Below are positions 1 to 8,940 of a stretch of DNA of 59,116 nt, piece after piece. The stretch lies in NCBI GenBank assembly GCA_030604905.1, contig JAUVVA010000008.1:1-59116 (forward strand), in the 5' to 3' direction. The translations under genes and the position numbers were made by a program. The first letter of the stretch is position 1; each line of letters starts with the position of its first letter. The notes beneath the pieces were generated by a model. The model searched no databases and was not told where the DNA came from. It was given only the letters and a program-made list of their open reading frames with translations. The stretch is from Verrucomicrobiota bacterium (GTDB taxonomy: Bacteria > Verrucomicrobiota > Verrucomicrobiia > Opitutales > Opitutaceae).

Positions 1-569
1 ACGCCGCCTCGGGCGAGTGGATCGACTTTGGCGCCGAGTGGCGCGAGGTGAAATACAAGGACCTCATCATCGAGAAGACCGGCGACCCGCAGTGGTTCTC
101 GCGCTCGAAGGAGGAGAAGATCGCCGGCGTGCAAAAGCTCGGCCTCTTCGCCGACGCCAAGTGGGAAGACTTTGAGCTGACCAACGAGATCTTCGGCAAG
201 ATGATCGAGCCGAACCTCATCCAACCGACCTTCGTCACGCACCTGCCGAAGGCGCTTTGCCCGCTGGCCAAGATCACCGCCGACGACCCGAGCACGATCG
301 ACGTGTTCGAGCTCATCATCGGCGGCATGGAGATCGCGCCCGCCTATTCGGAGCAAAACGATCCCGACGTGCAGCGCGCGATGTTCGAGGCGCAGGCCGG
401 CGAGGAGCAGCAGAAGGTCGACCAGGACTTCCTGCTCGCCCTCGAGCACGGCATGCCGCCCGCGGGTGGCATGGGCATCGGCATCGACCGCCTCGCCATC
501 CTGCTCACCGGCGCGGAGAGCATCCGCGACGTGATCCTCTTCCCGCAGCTGCGCAACACCGCCGGCTAG
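1..569 (+). CDS. lysS: Lysyl-tRNA synthetase, class II, C-terminal part (5' truncated by window edge)
   Basis: The open frame enters the window from its left edge (codons in frame from base 3) and ends at a TAG. It encodes the last ~188 residues of a class II lysyl-tRNA synthetase, which charges tRNA-Lys with lysine in the cytoplasm. Visible family features are the segment FVTHLPKALCPLAK, the ELIIGGMEIAPAYSE block with the conserved NGxE-like region, and class II motif 3 in GMGIGIDRL followed by ILLTG and the terminal RDVILFPQLR. Nothing suggests damage. The following 127 bp are repeat-rich non-coding DNA before the next gene on the same strand. Confidence 0.95.
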   Translation, partial: AASGEWIDFGAEWREVKYKDLIIEKTGDPQWFSRSKEEKIAGVQKLGLFADAKWEDFELTNEIFGKMIEPNLIQPTFVTHLPKALCPLAKITADDPSTIDVFELIIGGMEIAPAYSEQNDPDVQRAMFEAQAGEEQQKVDQDFLLALEHGMPPAGGMGIGIDRLAILLTGAESIRDVILFPQLRNTAG

Positions 570-580
570 ACCGCAGTTGG

Positions 581-682
581 CCACGGAGAACACGGAGCCC
601 AGACACGGAGAGCACGGAGTTGAAGATCATGAACCGCAGCCGTTCCGTGTCCTCCGTGTCCGCGCTCCGTGTCCTCCGTGAC
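581..682. repeat. CACGGAG/CTCCGTG inverted repeat
   Basis: The gap between lysS and lolC holds two oppositely oriented arms made of repeated CACGGAG units: CCACGGAGAACACGGAG at the left and CTCCGTGTCCTCCGTG at the right, separated by about 22 bp. The arms can pair into a long imperfect hairpin. A related single arm is found at the 5' end of folP (about 39709-39750), so this is an interspersed repeat family. It could act as a transcript 3'-end structure for lysS, but it has no T-run typical of an intrinsic terminator. Confidence 0.75.
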
Positions 683-696
683 TAAAAACCGAAGCG

Positions 697-1926
697 ATGT
701 CCTGGCCGATCTACCTCGCGCTGAAGCAGCTCTTCCCGACCGGGCGGCGCTTTCCCTTCTTCACTTTCATCTCGATCCTCGGGGTGGCGCTGGGCGTCAC
801 CTTGCTGATCGTCTCGATCTCGGTGATGGGCGGCTTTGGCCGCGAGATCCGCACCATGATCGTGCACACCCAGGGGGAGGTGCAGGTGCGCGCGGCCGGC
901 CTGATGGAGAACCCCGGCGCGGTGATGGACGCGGTGAAAACCGTGCGCGGCGTGGTGGCCGCCACGCCCTTCGCCGAGGGCGTGGTCATGATCAAGCGCG
1001 ACCGCCAGCCCGCCTTCCCCGCCATCCAGGGCGTGGACATGGACCGGGTCGACGAGGTGGTGCCGCTGCGTCGCTACATCATCGCGGGCGATTTCGAGGA
1101 TCTCGACGACGACCGCGTGATCCTCAGCTCGCAGCTCGCGATCAGCATCGGCGCCCGGATCGGCGACACCGTGATGGTCTACTCGCCGCTCCTCCTCGAA
1201 AAGCTCCAGGCCGACGAGGTGCTCATGCCGCGCGAGCTGGAGGTCTGCGGCATCTTCGAGATCGGGCACCAGCAACTCGACAGCAGCGTGGTCATCGTGA
1301 CCCTGCGCACCATGCAGGAGCTTTACGGGCTCGGGCGCGCCGTCCACGGGGTCAACGTGAGACTCGCCCCCGGTGCTGATCCCGACCGCGTGGCCCGCGA
1401 GATCAACCGCGTGCTCCCGGTCAACGGCTTCGCGAAGTCGTGGATGGATGCCAACTCGGAGTTCCTCTTTGTGCTCCAGCTCGAGAAGAACATGATCTTT
1501 TTTCTCCTGCTCTTCATCATCGTCGTCGCCGCCTTCTCCGTCGCCTCCTCCTTGCTGATCGCGGTGGTGCGCAAGACGCGCGAGATCGGTCTCCTCGGCG
1601 CGCTCGGCGCGAGCCCGCGGCAGGTCGCGGCCTGCTTCTGTTACCAAGGCATCATCATCGGCGTCACCGGCACGGCGCTCGGCCTCGCGCTCGGCTTCAC
1701 CGTGGTGCATTTTCGCAACCACCTCGTGGCGGGGTTCACGCGCCTGACCGGCAGCCAGGAGGCGCTGGAGCGGTTTTATCAATTCAGCCAGCTGCCCGCC
1801 CACCTCTCGGGGAAGGACCTCGCGCTGATCGTGTGCAGCGCGCTTGTCGTCTCGACCCTCGCCGGTCTGTTGCCGGCCTGGCGCGCGGCCAAACTCAAAC
1901 CCGTGGAGGCGTTGCGCAGTGAGTGA
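697..1926 (+). CDS. lolC: LolC/LolE-family lipoprotein-releasing ABC transporter permease
   Basis: A 409-residue FtsX/MacB-type permease that would form the membrane part of the LolCDE complex, which extracts lipoproteins from the inner membrane for delivery to the outer membrane. It has an N-terminal membrane helix (FFTFISILGVALGVTLLIVSISVMGGF), a large periplasmic domain of about 230 residues, and three C-terminal helices of the FtsX domain. The C-terminus ends in the family-typical PVEALR block. It is followed directly by the ATPase gene lolD. Only one permease gene is present, as in LolCDE variants that use a homodimer (LolF-like); calling it C or E is arbitrary. Confidence 0.88.
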   Translation: MSWPIYLALKQLFPTGRRFPFFTFISILGVALGVTLLIVSISVMGGFGREIRTMIVHTQGEVQVRAAGLMENPGAVMDAVKTVRGVVAATPFAEGVVMIKRDRQPAFPAIQGVDMDRVDEVVPLRRYIIAGDFEDLDDDRVILSSQLAISIGARIGDTVMVYSPLLLEKLQADEVLMPRELEVCGIFEIGHQQLDSSVVIVTLRTMQELYGLGRAVHGVNVRLAPGADPDRVAREINRVLPVNGFAKSWMDANSEFLFVLQLEKNMIFFLLLFIIVVAAFSVASSLLIAVVRKTREIGLLGALGASPRQVAACFCYQGIIIGVTGTALGLALGFTVVHFRNHLVAGFTRLTGSQEALERFYQFSQLPAHLSGKDLALIVCSALVVSTLAGLLPAWRAAKLKPVEALRSE

Positions 1927-2668
1927 GACCCCGGGAACGCCGAGCCCCAGCTCGGCATCGAGCAGCAAGCCGGCCGAGCTGGGGCTCGGCGCTCCCGGCG
2001 CCATGTCCATGATGCCCATTCTCCAAGCCACCTCGCTCCACAAGAGCTACCTCAGCGGCGAGCGGCACATCGAGGTGCTGCGCGGCGTGGACCTCGTGGT
2101 CGCGGCCGGCGAGAGCGTGTCGATCCGCGGCGAGTCGGGCTCGGGCAAATCCACCCTGCTCAACCTGCTCTCCGGCCTCGACGCGCCCGATTCGGGCGAG
2201 CTGCGCTGGGAAGGCGAGGCGAGCCTCACCCCCGTCCGTCGCGGTCGTCTGCTCGGGCTGGTGTTCCAGGCCTTTTACCTCGTGCCGGAGCTCGACGCCG
2301 AGGCCAACGTGCTGCTCGCCGCGCGGCTGGTGGGCAAGGTCGGCGAGCCCGAGCGGGCCCGCGCCCGCGAGCTGCTGCGTCGGGTGGGCCTGGCCGAGCG
2401 CGCGCAGCATGTGCCGGCCAAGCTTTCCGGGGGCGAGCGCCAGCGCGTGGCCATCGCGCGCGCGCTCATGAACCGCCCCAGGCTGATCCTCGCCGACGAG
2501 CCCACGGGCAACCTCGACGAGGGCAGCGGCGACGCGATCATCGACCTCCTGCTCTCGCTCGGTCGCGAGGAAGGCTGCGCGCTGGTGCTCGTGACCCACA
2601 ACGCCGCCCACGCGGCCCGCTGCGCCCGCCGCTTGTTTCTGCGCGAGGGCGGCTTTCACGCGGCCTGA
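1919..2668 (+). CDS. lolD: LolD-type lipoprotein-releasing ABC transporter ATP-binding protein
   Basis: ABC ATPase that would energise LolC-mediated lipoprotein release. The conserved domain has the Walker [10 protein letters not shown], signature [15 protein letters not shown], Walker [10 protein letters not shown] and the LVTHN switch. The start is uncertain. A GTG at 1919 overlaps the lolC stop by 8 bp and lies 9 nt after GGAGG (1905-1909), which would give 249 residues including a ~28-residue N-terminal extension encoded by two repeat copies (PGTPSPSSA and AELGLGAPG). An ATG at 2003 gives 221 residues, nearer the usual LolD length, but has no Shine-Dalgarno. The GGAGG is also part of the conserved lolC PVEAL codons, so it may be coincidental. 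Confidence 0.88.
   Translation: MSETPGTPSPSSASSSKPAELGLGAPGAMSMMPILQATSLHKSYLSGERHIEVLRGVDLVVAAGESVSIRGESGSGKSTLLNLLSGLDAPDSGELRWEGEASLTPVRRGRLLGLVFQAFYLVPELDAEANVLLAARLVGKVGEPERARARELLRRVGLAERAQHVPAKLSGGERQRVAIARALMNRPRLILADEPTGNLDEGSGDAIIDLLLSLGREEGCALVLVTHNAAHAARCARRLFLREGGFHAA
1928..2000. repeat. Palindromic repeat family A, inverted pair at the lolC-lolD junction
   Basis: Two copies of a ~28-bp repeat face each other here. The left copy (1928-1955) contains GGAACGCCGAGCCCCAGC and the right copy (1973-2000) contains GCCGAGCTGGGGCTCGGC, so the pair can fold into a large hairpin. The same element occurs four times inside mfd. The pair is open in the lolD frame and would be translated if lolD starts at the GTG at 1919. 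Confidence 0.85.
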
Positions 2669-2782
2669 GCCCGTTCCGGCCGAGCGTGCGCCTCCGGGTT
2701 TTTCCCGGGGGACGGCGCGTCCTTCTGTAACATAAACGGGGCTCGCGCGTCGCGGGCTTCGCCGCCAGGGTCGAGACCACTC

Positions 2783-4597
2783 ATGAAAGGTTTCTTCGCC
2801 TCCTTTTGCGGCACGCTGCTTGCGCTCTTCGCCTTCGTCTTCGTCTCCGGCCTGCTGTTGATCGGCGTCTTCGCCATCTTCATCTCGATGGGCGAGCGGG
2901 CCAAACAGGTCCATGTCGAGCCCGGCTCCTACCTGGTGCTCAACCTGGATGGCATCAACCTCACCGACGCGCCGCCCGCGGTGGAATCGAGCGGCCTCGG
3001 GGCGCTTTTTCTCGGCGATTCGCCCTCGCCGCTTTCGCTGCGCCAGGCCGTCACCGGGCTGCGCGCCGCCGCGCGCGACGAGCGTATCCGCGGCGTCTTC
3101 ATCACCGGCACCTTTTGGCCGGATGGCTACGGCACCGGCTTCGCCGCGCTGGAGGAGCTGCGGGCCGCGCTCGCCGACCTGCGTGCCTCCGGCAAGCCCG
3201 TTCGCGCCTACTTCGACGATGCGGGCACGGCGGAGTTTTACCTCGCCTCCGTCGCGCAGGAGGTCGCGCTCAATCCCTTCGGCCTGCTCGTGCTGCCGGG
3301 GCTGGCGAGCGAGCCCATCTTCTTCGGCTCCGCCTTCGAGAAGTGGGGGATCGGCGTCCAGGTGACGCGTTCCGGCAAATACAAGGGCGCCATCGAGCCC
3401 TTCACCCGCACCGACCTGAGCCCGGAGAACCGCGAGCAACTCACCGTGTTGCTCGACGACCTCTGGGGCGTGGTGCGCGCCGACATCGCCAAAGGGCGCG
3501 GACTGAGCGCCGGCGCCTTGCAGGCCGTGGTCGACCGCGAGGGCCTGATCACCGCCGAGGCCGCGCTCGGGGCCGGACTGGTCGATCGGGTGGTCTATCG
3601 CGACGAGATCCTGCAGGCTTTGCGCGAGGAAACCGGCGTCGGCCCGGGCGAGCCCTTCCTCCAGGTCGCTTTTACGGATTACGTGAAGCAGTTGCCCGAG
3701 CGCCCCGAGCGCTTCGGCTCCGTGGTCGCGGTGCTCTATGCGGAGGGCGAGATCGTCGACGGCGCGGGCGGCAAGGGCGCGGTCGGCGGCGCCACGTTCG
3801 CGCGCGAGCTGCGTGCGCTCCGCGAGGACGACTCGGTCGCGGCGGTGGTCTTGCGCGTCAACAGCCCCGGCGGCTCGGCCAGCGCCTCGGAGGAGATCCT
3901 GCGCGAACTGCGCCTCCTGCGTGAGCAGAAGCCCGTGATCGTCTCGCTCGGCAGTTACGCCGCCTCGGGCGGTTACTGGATCGCGGCCTATGGCGACCGC
4001 GTCTTCACCCAAGCCACGACCATCACCGGCTCGATCGGCGTCTTTGGCGTGCAGTTCGACATCCAGAAGCTCGGCGAGAACCTCGGCCTCACCTGGGACC
4101 GCGTGCAAACCGGCGAAAAGGCCGGCCTGCTCACCGCCTCGCGCCCCAAGTCCCCGGCGGAGCTGGCGGTCTTTCAACGCCTGGTCGACCACACCTACGA
4201 CGAGTTTCTTCACCGCGTGTCCGAGGGCCGCGGCCTCGAAAAAGGCGTCGTGCAGGCCCTCGCCCAAGGCCGCGTCTGGTCGGGCCAGCAAGCGCTTGGT
4301 CTCGGCCTCGCCGACGAGCGCGGCGGCCTGGGCGCCGCCATCGCCCACGCGGCGCTGCGCGCCGGCATCGAGGGCGAGCCCTCGCTGCGCGAGTTTCCCA
4401 CCACGCGTCCGCTGGCCGAGGCGCTGGCCGAGCTTTTCAGCGACCGCGTGGGCCCGGAGACGCGGCTCATCCGCGGCCTGCGCGGTCCGCTCGGCCTGGC
4501 CCTGCGTCGCGCCGAGGACCAGGCGCTCGAGGTCACCCGTTTCAACGACCCGCGCGGCGTTTACGCCCGTCTGCCGCTTGACCTCCGCGTGCGTTGA
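2783..4597 (+). CDS. sppA: Signal peptide peptidase SppA, 67K type
   Basis: A 604-residue membrane-anchored serine protease of family S49 that degrades signal peptides left after secretion. The N-terminus carries one hydrophobic anchor (LLALFAFVFVSGLLLIGVFAIF). It has the tandem two-domain architecture of long SppA. The N-terminal domain holds the Lys general base region RSGKYKGAIEPFTR. The C-terminal domain holds VNSPGGSASASEEI and the nucleophile segment SYAASGGYWIAA. Length matches the E. coli 67K form. It follows lolD after 114 bp with no obvious Shine-Dalgarno and is followed 18 bp later by the SufT-like gene. Confidence 0.92.
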   Translation: MKGFFASFCGTLLALFAFVFVSGLLLIGVFAIFISMGERAKQVHVEPGSYLVLNLDGINLTDAPPAVESSGLGALFLGDSPSPLSLRQAVTGLRAAARDERIRGVFITGTFWPDGYGTGFAALEELRAALADLRASGKPVRAYFDDAGTAEFYLASVAQEVALNPFGLLVLPGLASEPIFFGSAFEKWGIGVQVTRSGKYKGAIEPFTRTDLSPENREQLTVLLDDLWGVVRADIAKGRGLSAGALQAVVDREGLITAEAALGAGLVDRVVYRDEILQALREETGVGPGEPFLQVAFTDYVKQLPERPERFGSVVAVLYAEGEIVDGAGGKGAVGGATFARELRALREDDSVAAVVLRVNSPGGSASASEEILRELRLLREQKPVIVSLGSYAASGGYWIAAYGDRVFTQATTITGSIGVFGVQFDIQKLGENLGLTWDRVQTGEKAGLLTASRPKSPAELAVFQRLVDHTYDEFLHRVSEGRGLEKGVVQALAQGRVWSGQQALGLGLADERGGLGAAIAHAALRAGIEGEPSLREFPTTRPLAEALAELFSDRVGPETRLIRGLRGPLGLALRRAEDQALEVTRFNDPRGVYARLPLDLRVR

Positions 4598-4615
4598 GCT
4601 GCTTTTGCCCGACTT

Positions 4616-5182
4616 ATGAGCACCAGCAGCAGCCGCACGACCCGCCTCCTCGAGGACGTCCCCGCCACCGTCATTCCCGCCGGCACGCCGACCACGCTGG
4701 CCGCCGGGGAGAGCGTGCACATCGTGCAGACGCTCGGGGGCAACGTCACCGTGCGCGGCGACCATGGCCTCTTCCGCATCGCCCGCGAGCACGCCGGCGC
4801 CATCGCCGGGCTCGATTTGGAACAACTGGACCGCGAGGCCGGCGCGGGCGCGCTCGCCGAGGGCGGCGAGTTCTCCGAGCAGGCCGTCTGGGAGGCGCTC
4901 AAGGGCTGTTTCGACCCCGAGATCCCGGTCAACATCGTCGACCTCGGCTTGATCTACGATCTCGACCTGGAGGACCTCCCGCAGGGCGGCCGCAAGGTGG
5001 AGGTGAAGATGACCCTCACCGCGCCCGGCTGCGGCATGGGGCCTGTCATCGCCGAGGACGCGCGGCGTCGCGTGGCCGCGCTGCCCGGCGTCACCGAGGC
5101 GAAGGTCCACATCGTGTGGGATCCGCAGTGGACGCCCCAGATGATCTCGGAGGCCGGGCGCAAGCAGCTCGGCATCGAGTAG
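4616..5182 (+). CDS. sufT: SufT-like Fe-S cluster assembly protein (DUF59/MIP18 family)
   Basis: A 188-residue cytoplasmic protein matching the SufT architecture. An N-terminal ~80-residue beta-rich region (VPATVIPAGTPTTLAAGE) is followed by a C-terminal DUF59 domain with FDPEIPVNIVDLGLIYD and LTAPGCGMGPVIAEDA, including the single conserved Cys. SufT proteins support Fe-S cluster maturation or carriage; the biochemical step is not settled. It starts 18 bp after sppA and ends 22 bp before the glycosyltransferase. No suf operon genes are adjacent. The same domain family also forms the N-terminus of the Mrp protein encoded 2.5 kb away. Confidence 0.85.
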   Translation: MSTSSSRTTRLLEDVPATVIPAGTPTTLAAGESVHIVQTLGGNVTVRGDHGLFRIAREHAGAIAGLDLEQLDREAGAGALAEGGEFSEQAVWEALKGCFDPEIPVNIVDLGLIYDLDLEDLPQGGRKVEVKMTLTAPGCGMGPVIAEDARRRVAALPGVTEAKVHIVWDPQWTPQMISEAGRKQLGIE

Positions 5183-5204
5183 GGCGGCGGCCGCCTCTTC
5201 CCGC

Positions 5205-6329
5205 ATGCGCATCGCCCTCGTCACCGAGACCTATCCGCCGGAGGTGAACGGCGTCGCGATGACGCTCAGCCGCCTGGTCGGCGGACTGCGCGCCGCCGGG
5301 CACGAGGTGGAGGTGGTGCGGCCGCGGCAGGCGCATGAAAAAGTAGGCGAGGCCACGAAGGACTTCGTGGTGCCGGGCATGGCGATCCCGTTCTACGATT
5401 CGCTGCGCATCGGCTTGCCGGTGGCCCTGCGCCTGGAGCGGCGCTGGCGGGTATCGCGGCCGGATGTGGTGCACGTGGCGACCGAGGGACCGTTGGGCCT
5501 GGCCTCGCTCGAGGCCGCGGCGCGCCTCGCCCTGCCGGCGACCTCGAGTTTCCACACCAATTTTCACGCCTACGGCGGGGCCTACGGGGCCTCCCTGCTG
5601 CGGGACTTCACCCTCGTTTATCTGCGCTGGTTTCACAATCGCACCCGCTGCACCCTGGCGCCCACGCGCCAGATGGTGGCCGAGCTGGCCGAGCTGCGGT
5701 TCCGCCGTCTCGGCGTGATGGCGCGCGGCGTCGACACGCGGCTTTTTGATCCGGCGCGGCGCGACGAGGCCCTGCGTGCGAGCTGGGGGGCGGGGCCGGG
5801 GGATCCGGTGGCGCTCTACGTCGGGCGCATCGCGCCGGAGAAAAACCTCGGGCTGGCGGTGGAGGCGTTCCTGCGCCTGCGCGAACGCGAGCCGCGCCTG
5901 CGCTTCGTGCTGGTGGGCGACGGTCCGGCGAAGGCGGGCCTGCAGCGGGCGCATCCAGATTTCCACTACGCCGGCATGCGGCGCGGCGAGGAGCTCGCGG
6001 CGCACTACGCCTCGGGGGACCTTTTCCTGTTCCCGAGCGTGACCGAGACCTTTGGCAACGTGGTCACGGAGGCGCTGGCCAGCGGCCTGGTGACGGTGGG
6101 CTACGACTACGCGGCGACGCGCGAGCACGTGCGCGAGGGGAGGAACGGGTTTGTGGCGAGGTTTGGCGATCCGGCGGCCTTTCATGCGGCGGCGGCGAGG
6201 GCCTTGGCGGAGCGCGAGCGCTGGCCGGGTCTGCGCGAGGCCGCGCGCCGCACCGCCCTGGGCATCACCTGGGACGCGGTCGTGGTGCGCTTCGCCGCGG
6301 ATCTGCGGGCGGCGGCGTGTCTGGCCTGA
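5205..6329 (+). CDS. GT4-family glycosyltransferase (GT-B fold)
   Basis: A 374-residue cytoplasmic or membrane-associated glycosyltransferase. The N-terminal Rossmann half begins with IALVTETYPPEVNGVAMTLSRLV, the glycine-rich acceptor loop typical of GT4 enzymes of the MgtA/PimB type. The C-terminal half has the donor-binding LYVGRIAPEKNL block and the E-x7-E motif in TETFGNVVTEALASG. Related enzymes move mannose, glucose or sulfoquinovose onto lipids or polysaccharides. Donor and acceptor cannot be assigned here. It ends a five-gene same-strand run from lolC. Confidence 0.85.
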   Translation: MRIALVTETYPPEVNGVAMTLSRLVGGLRAAGHEVEVVRPRQAHEKVGEATKDFVVPGMAIPFYDSLRIGLPVALRLERRWRVSRPDVVHVATEGPLGLASLEAAARLALPATSSFHTNFHAYGGAYGASLLRDFTLVYLRWFHNRTRCTLAPTRQMVAELAELRFRRLGVMARGVDTRLFDPARRDEALRASWGAGPGDPVALYVGRIAPEKNLGLAVEAFLRLREREPRLRFVLVGDGPAKAGLQRAHPDFHYAGMRRGEELAAHYASGDLFLFPSVTETFGNVVTEALASGLVTVGYDYAATREHVREGRNGFVARFGDPAAFHAAAARALAERERWPGLREAARRTALGITWDAVVVRFAADLRAAACLA

Positions 6330-6334
6330 GCCGA

Positions 6335-6488
6335 CATCATGCAGATGTTCGGGTCGCATCGAGGTGATCTCGCGGCACCTTTCGGTGGGGCCCTCCTTCG
6401 AAATACTCTCCGAGTATTCCTTCATTCGGTCCGCACCGAAATCTGCTCGCGATCCCACCTCGCTGCTCCGCCGCCCATCTGCATGATG
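6335..6488. repeat. 154-bp element bounded by a perfect 13-bp inverted repeat
   Basis: Between the glycosyltransferase and the receptor-channel gene lies a block with identical inverted termini, CATCATGCAGATG (6335-6347) and CATCTGCATGATG (6476-6488). Inside are smaller palindromes, for example around AATACTCTCCGAGTATT and the pairing of TTTCGGTGGGG with CCGCACCGAAA. No open frame is convincing. It looks like a small interspersed or MITE-like repeat, or a long structured 3' region shared by the two converging genes. Confidence 0.6.
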
Positions 6489-6542
6489 CCGGCTGAGCCG
6501 GGGCTGCATGATGTCGGCCGGGCGCCTCGGCCCTGGCTCCGC

Positions 6543-7637
<1,095 letters not shown>

Positions 7638-7712
7638 GGTCCTACTATATCCGCCCGTGGCGCTTTCCAAAGTCCTTGCCGCGATCTTCCGGAGAAAGAA
7701 AGGCGCGAAGCC

Positions 7713-8852
7713 TCAGATCACGCGTGGGCCGGACGCGGGGTCCTTGCCGGCCGAGGCGGCGGCGGCCGATTTTTTCTCCAGACGGGCGAGCAGCTCGACG
7801 GCGATGGCGGTGAAGTGGTTGGCGGCTTCGCCGAGGGGCTCGCTGGCGACGAGCGGCGCGCCCGCGTCGCCCGCGGCGCGCACCTCCGGAATGAGCGGCA
7901 CCTGGCCGAGGAGGGCGGTGCCGAGGCTGTCGGCCGTCTGCTGGCCGCCGCCCTCGCCGAAGAGGGCGTGGCGGAGGCCGGCGGGATCGGTGAACCAGCT
8001 CATGTTCTCGACCACGCCGAGGAGGGGCACGTTGACCTTTTGGAACATCAGACCGCCCTTGCGCGCCACCTGGGTGGCGGCGGGCTGGGGCGTGGTGACG
8101 AGCACCGCGCCGTCGAGCGGCAGGGTCTGCACGAGGCTGAGCTGGGCGTCGCCGGTGCCGGGCGGCAGGTCGACGAGAAGGAGATCGAGAGGACCCCACT
8201 CCACGTTCTGCACGAACTGCTGCACGGTCTTCATGATCATCGGGCCGCGCCAGACCACGGGGGTGTTGTCGTCGATGAGGAAACCCATGCTCATCACCTT
8301 GACGCCGTGGGCCTCGAGCGGGATGAGGCGGGAGGCCTCGCCCGGGCCGACCACGCCGGGGCGCTCGCCGTGCAGGCCGATCATGAGCGGCACGGAGGGG
8401 CCGTAGATATCGCAATCCATGAGGCCGACGCGACCGGGCCGGCCGAGGCGGGCGAGGTGGGCGGCGGCGGCGACGGCGAGGTTGACCGAAAAGGTGGACT
8501 TGCCGACGCCGCCCTTGCCGGAGGCGATGGCGACGGCGTGGCGGATGGTCTTGGGCGCGGCGTTGTTGCCGCCGAGGTTGCCGCCCGCGGCGGCGCCGGG
8601 CGCGACCTTGGGCGCGGAGACGGCGACATCGATCACCACGTCCTTCACCTCGGGCAGGGCGCGGAGGCAGTTTTCCACCTCGCGTTTGAGGTGCAGGGGG
8701 ATCTTGGGATCGGCCGTGGTGATGGAGAGGGCGACGCGCGCCGTGCCCTCGATGAGGGCGGCGGCCTTTACGAGGCCGAAGGAGACGATGTCGCGGCTGA
8801 AGCCGGGATATTTGACCTGCTTGAGGTGTTCCTTGAGGGCTTCTGGTGTCAT
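7713..8852 (-). CDS. mrp: Mrp/NBP35-family Fe-S carrier P-loop ATPase (ApbC)
   Basis: A 379-residue cytoplasmic ATPase that carries Fe-S clusters to apoproteins. The N-terminal DUF59 domain occupies about residues 1-90. The NTPase domain begins with the deviant Walker A GKGGVGKST, followed by DCDIYGPSVP, the switch-like DLPPGTGDAQLS, and ENMSWF. The CxxC found in many eukaryotic and some bacterial relatives before the C-terminus is not visible: the loop after ENMSWF reads TDPAG. The start was set at the ATG at 8852, which begins the DUF59 domain; longer in-frame versions would run into the divergent TolB-like gene. A SufT-like protein of the same DUF59 family is encoded nearby. Confidence 0.92.
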   Translation of the reverse strand: MTPEALKEHLKQVKYPGFSRDIVSFGLVKAAALIEGTARVALSITTADPKIPLHLKREVENCLRALPEVKDVVIDVAVSAPKVAPGAAAGGNLGGNNAAPKTIRHAVAIASGKGGVGKSTFSVNLAVAAAAHLARLGRPGRVGLMDCDIYGPSVPLMIGLHGERPGVVGPGEASRLIPLEAHGVKVMSMGFLIDDNTPVVWRGPMIMKTVQQFVQNVEWGPLDLLLVDLPPGTGDAQLSLVQTLPLDGAVLVTTPQPAATQVARKGGLMFQKVNVPLLGVVENMSWFTDPAGLRHALFGEGGGQQTADSLGTALLGQVPLIPEVRAAGDAGAPLVASEPLGEAANHFTAIAVELLARLEKKSAAAASAGKDPASGPRVI

Positions 8853-8940
8853 GGGAAAGGGGGAGGAAATGGCGGAGGAAACCGGATTGGCGTTGAGCGG
8901 TCGAGTGGCGGTGTAAATACAAAGCTCGTCAACGACGCTC

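Noticed and set aside
1895-5224. Very long minus-strand open frame opposite lolC, lolD, sppA and sufT
   Set aside because: It is antisense to four genes with clear conserved motifs, and its product is Arg/Ala/Gly/Glu-rich without any domain. It results from high GC at third positions.
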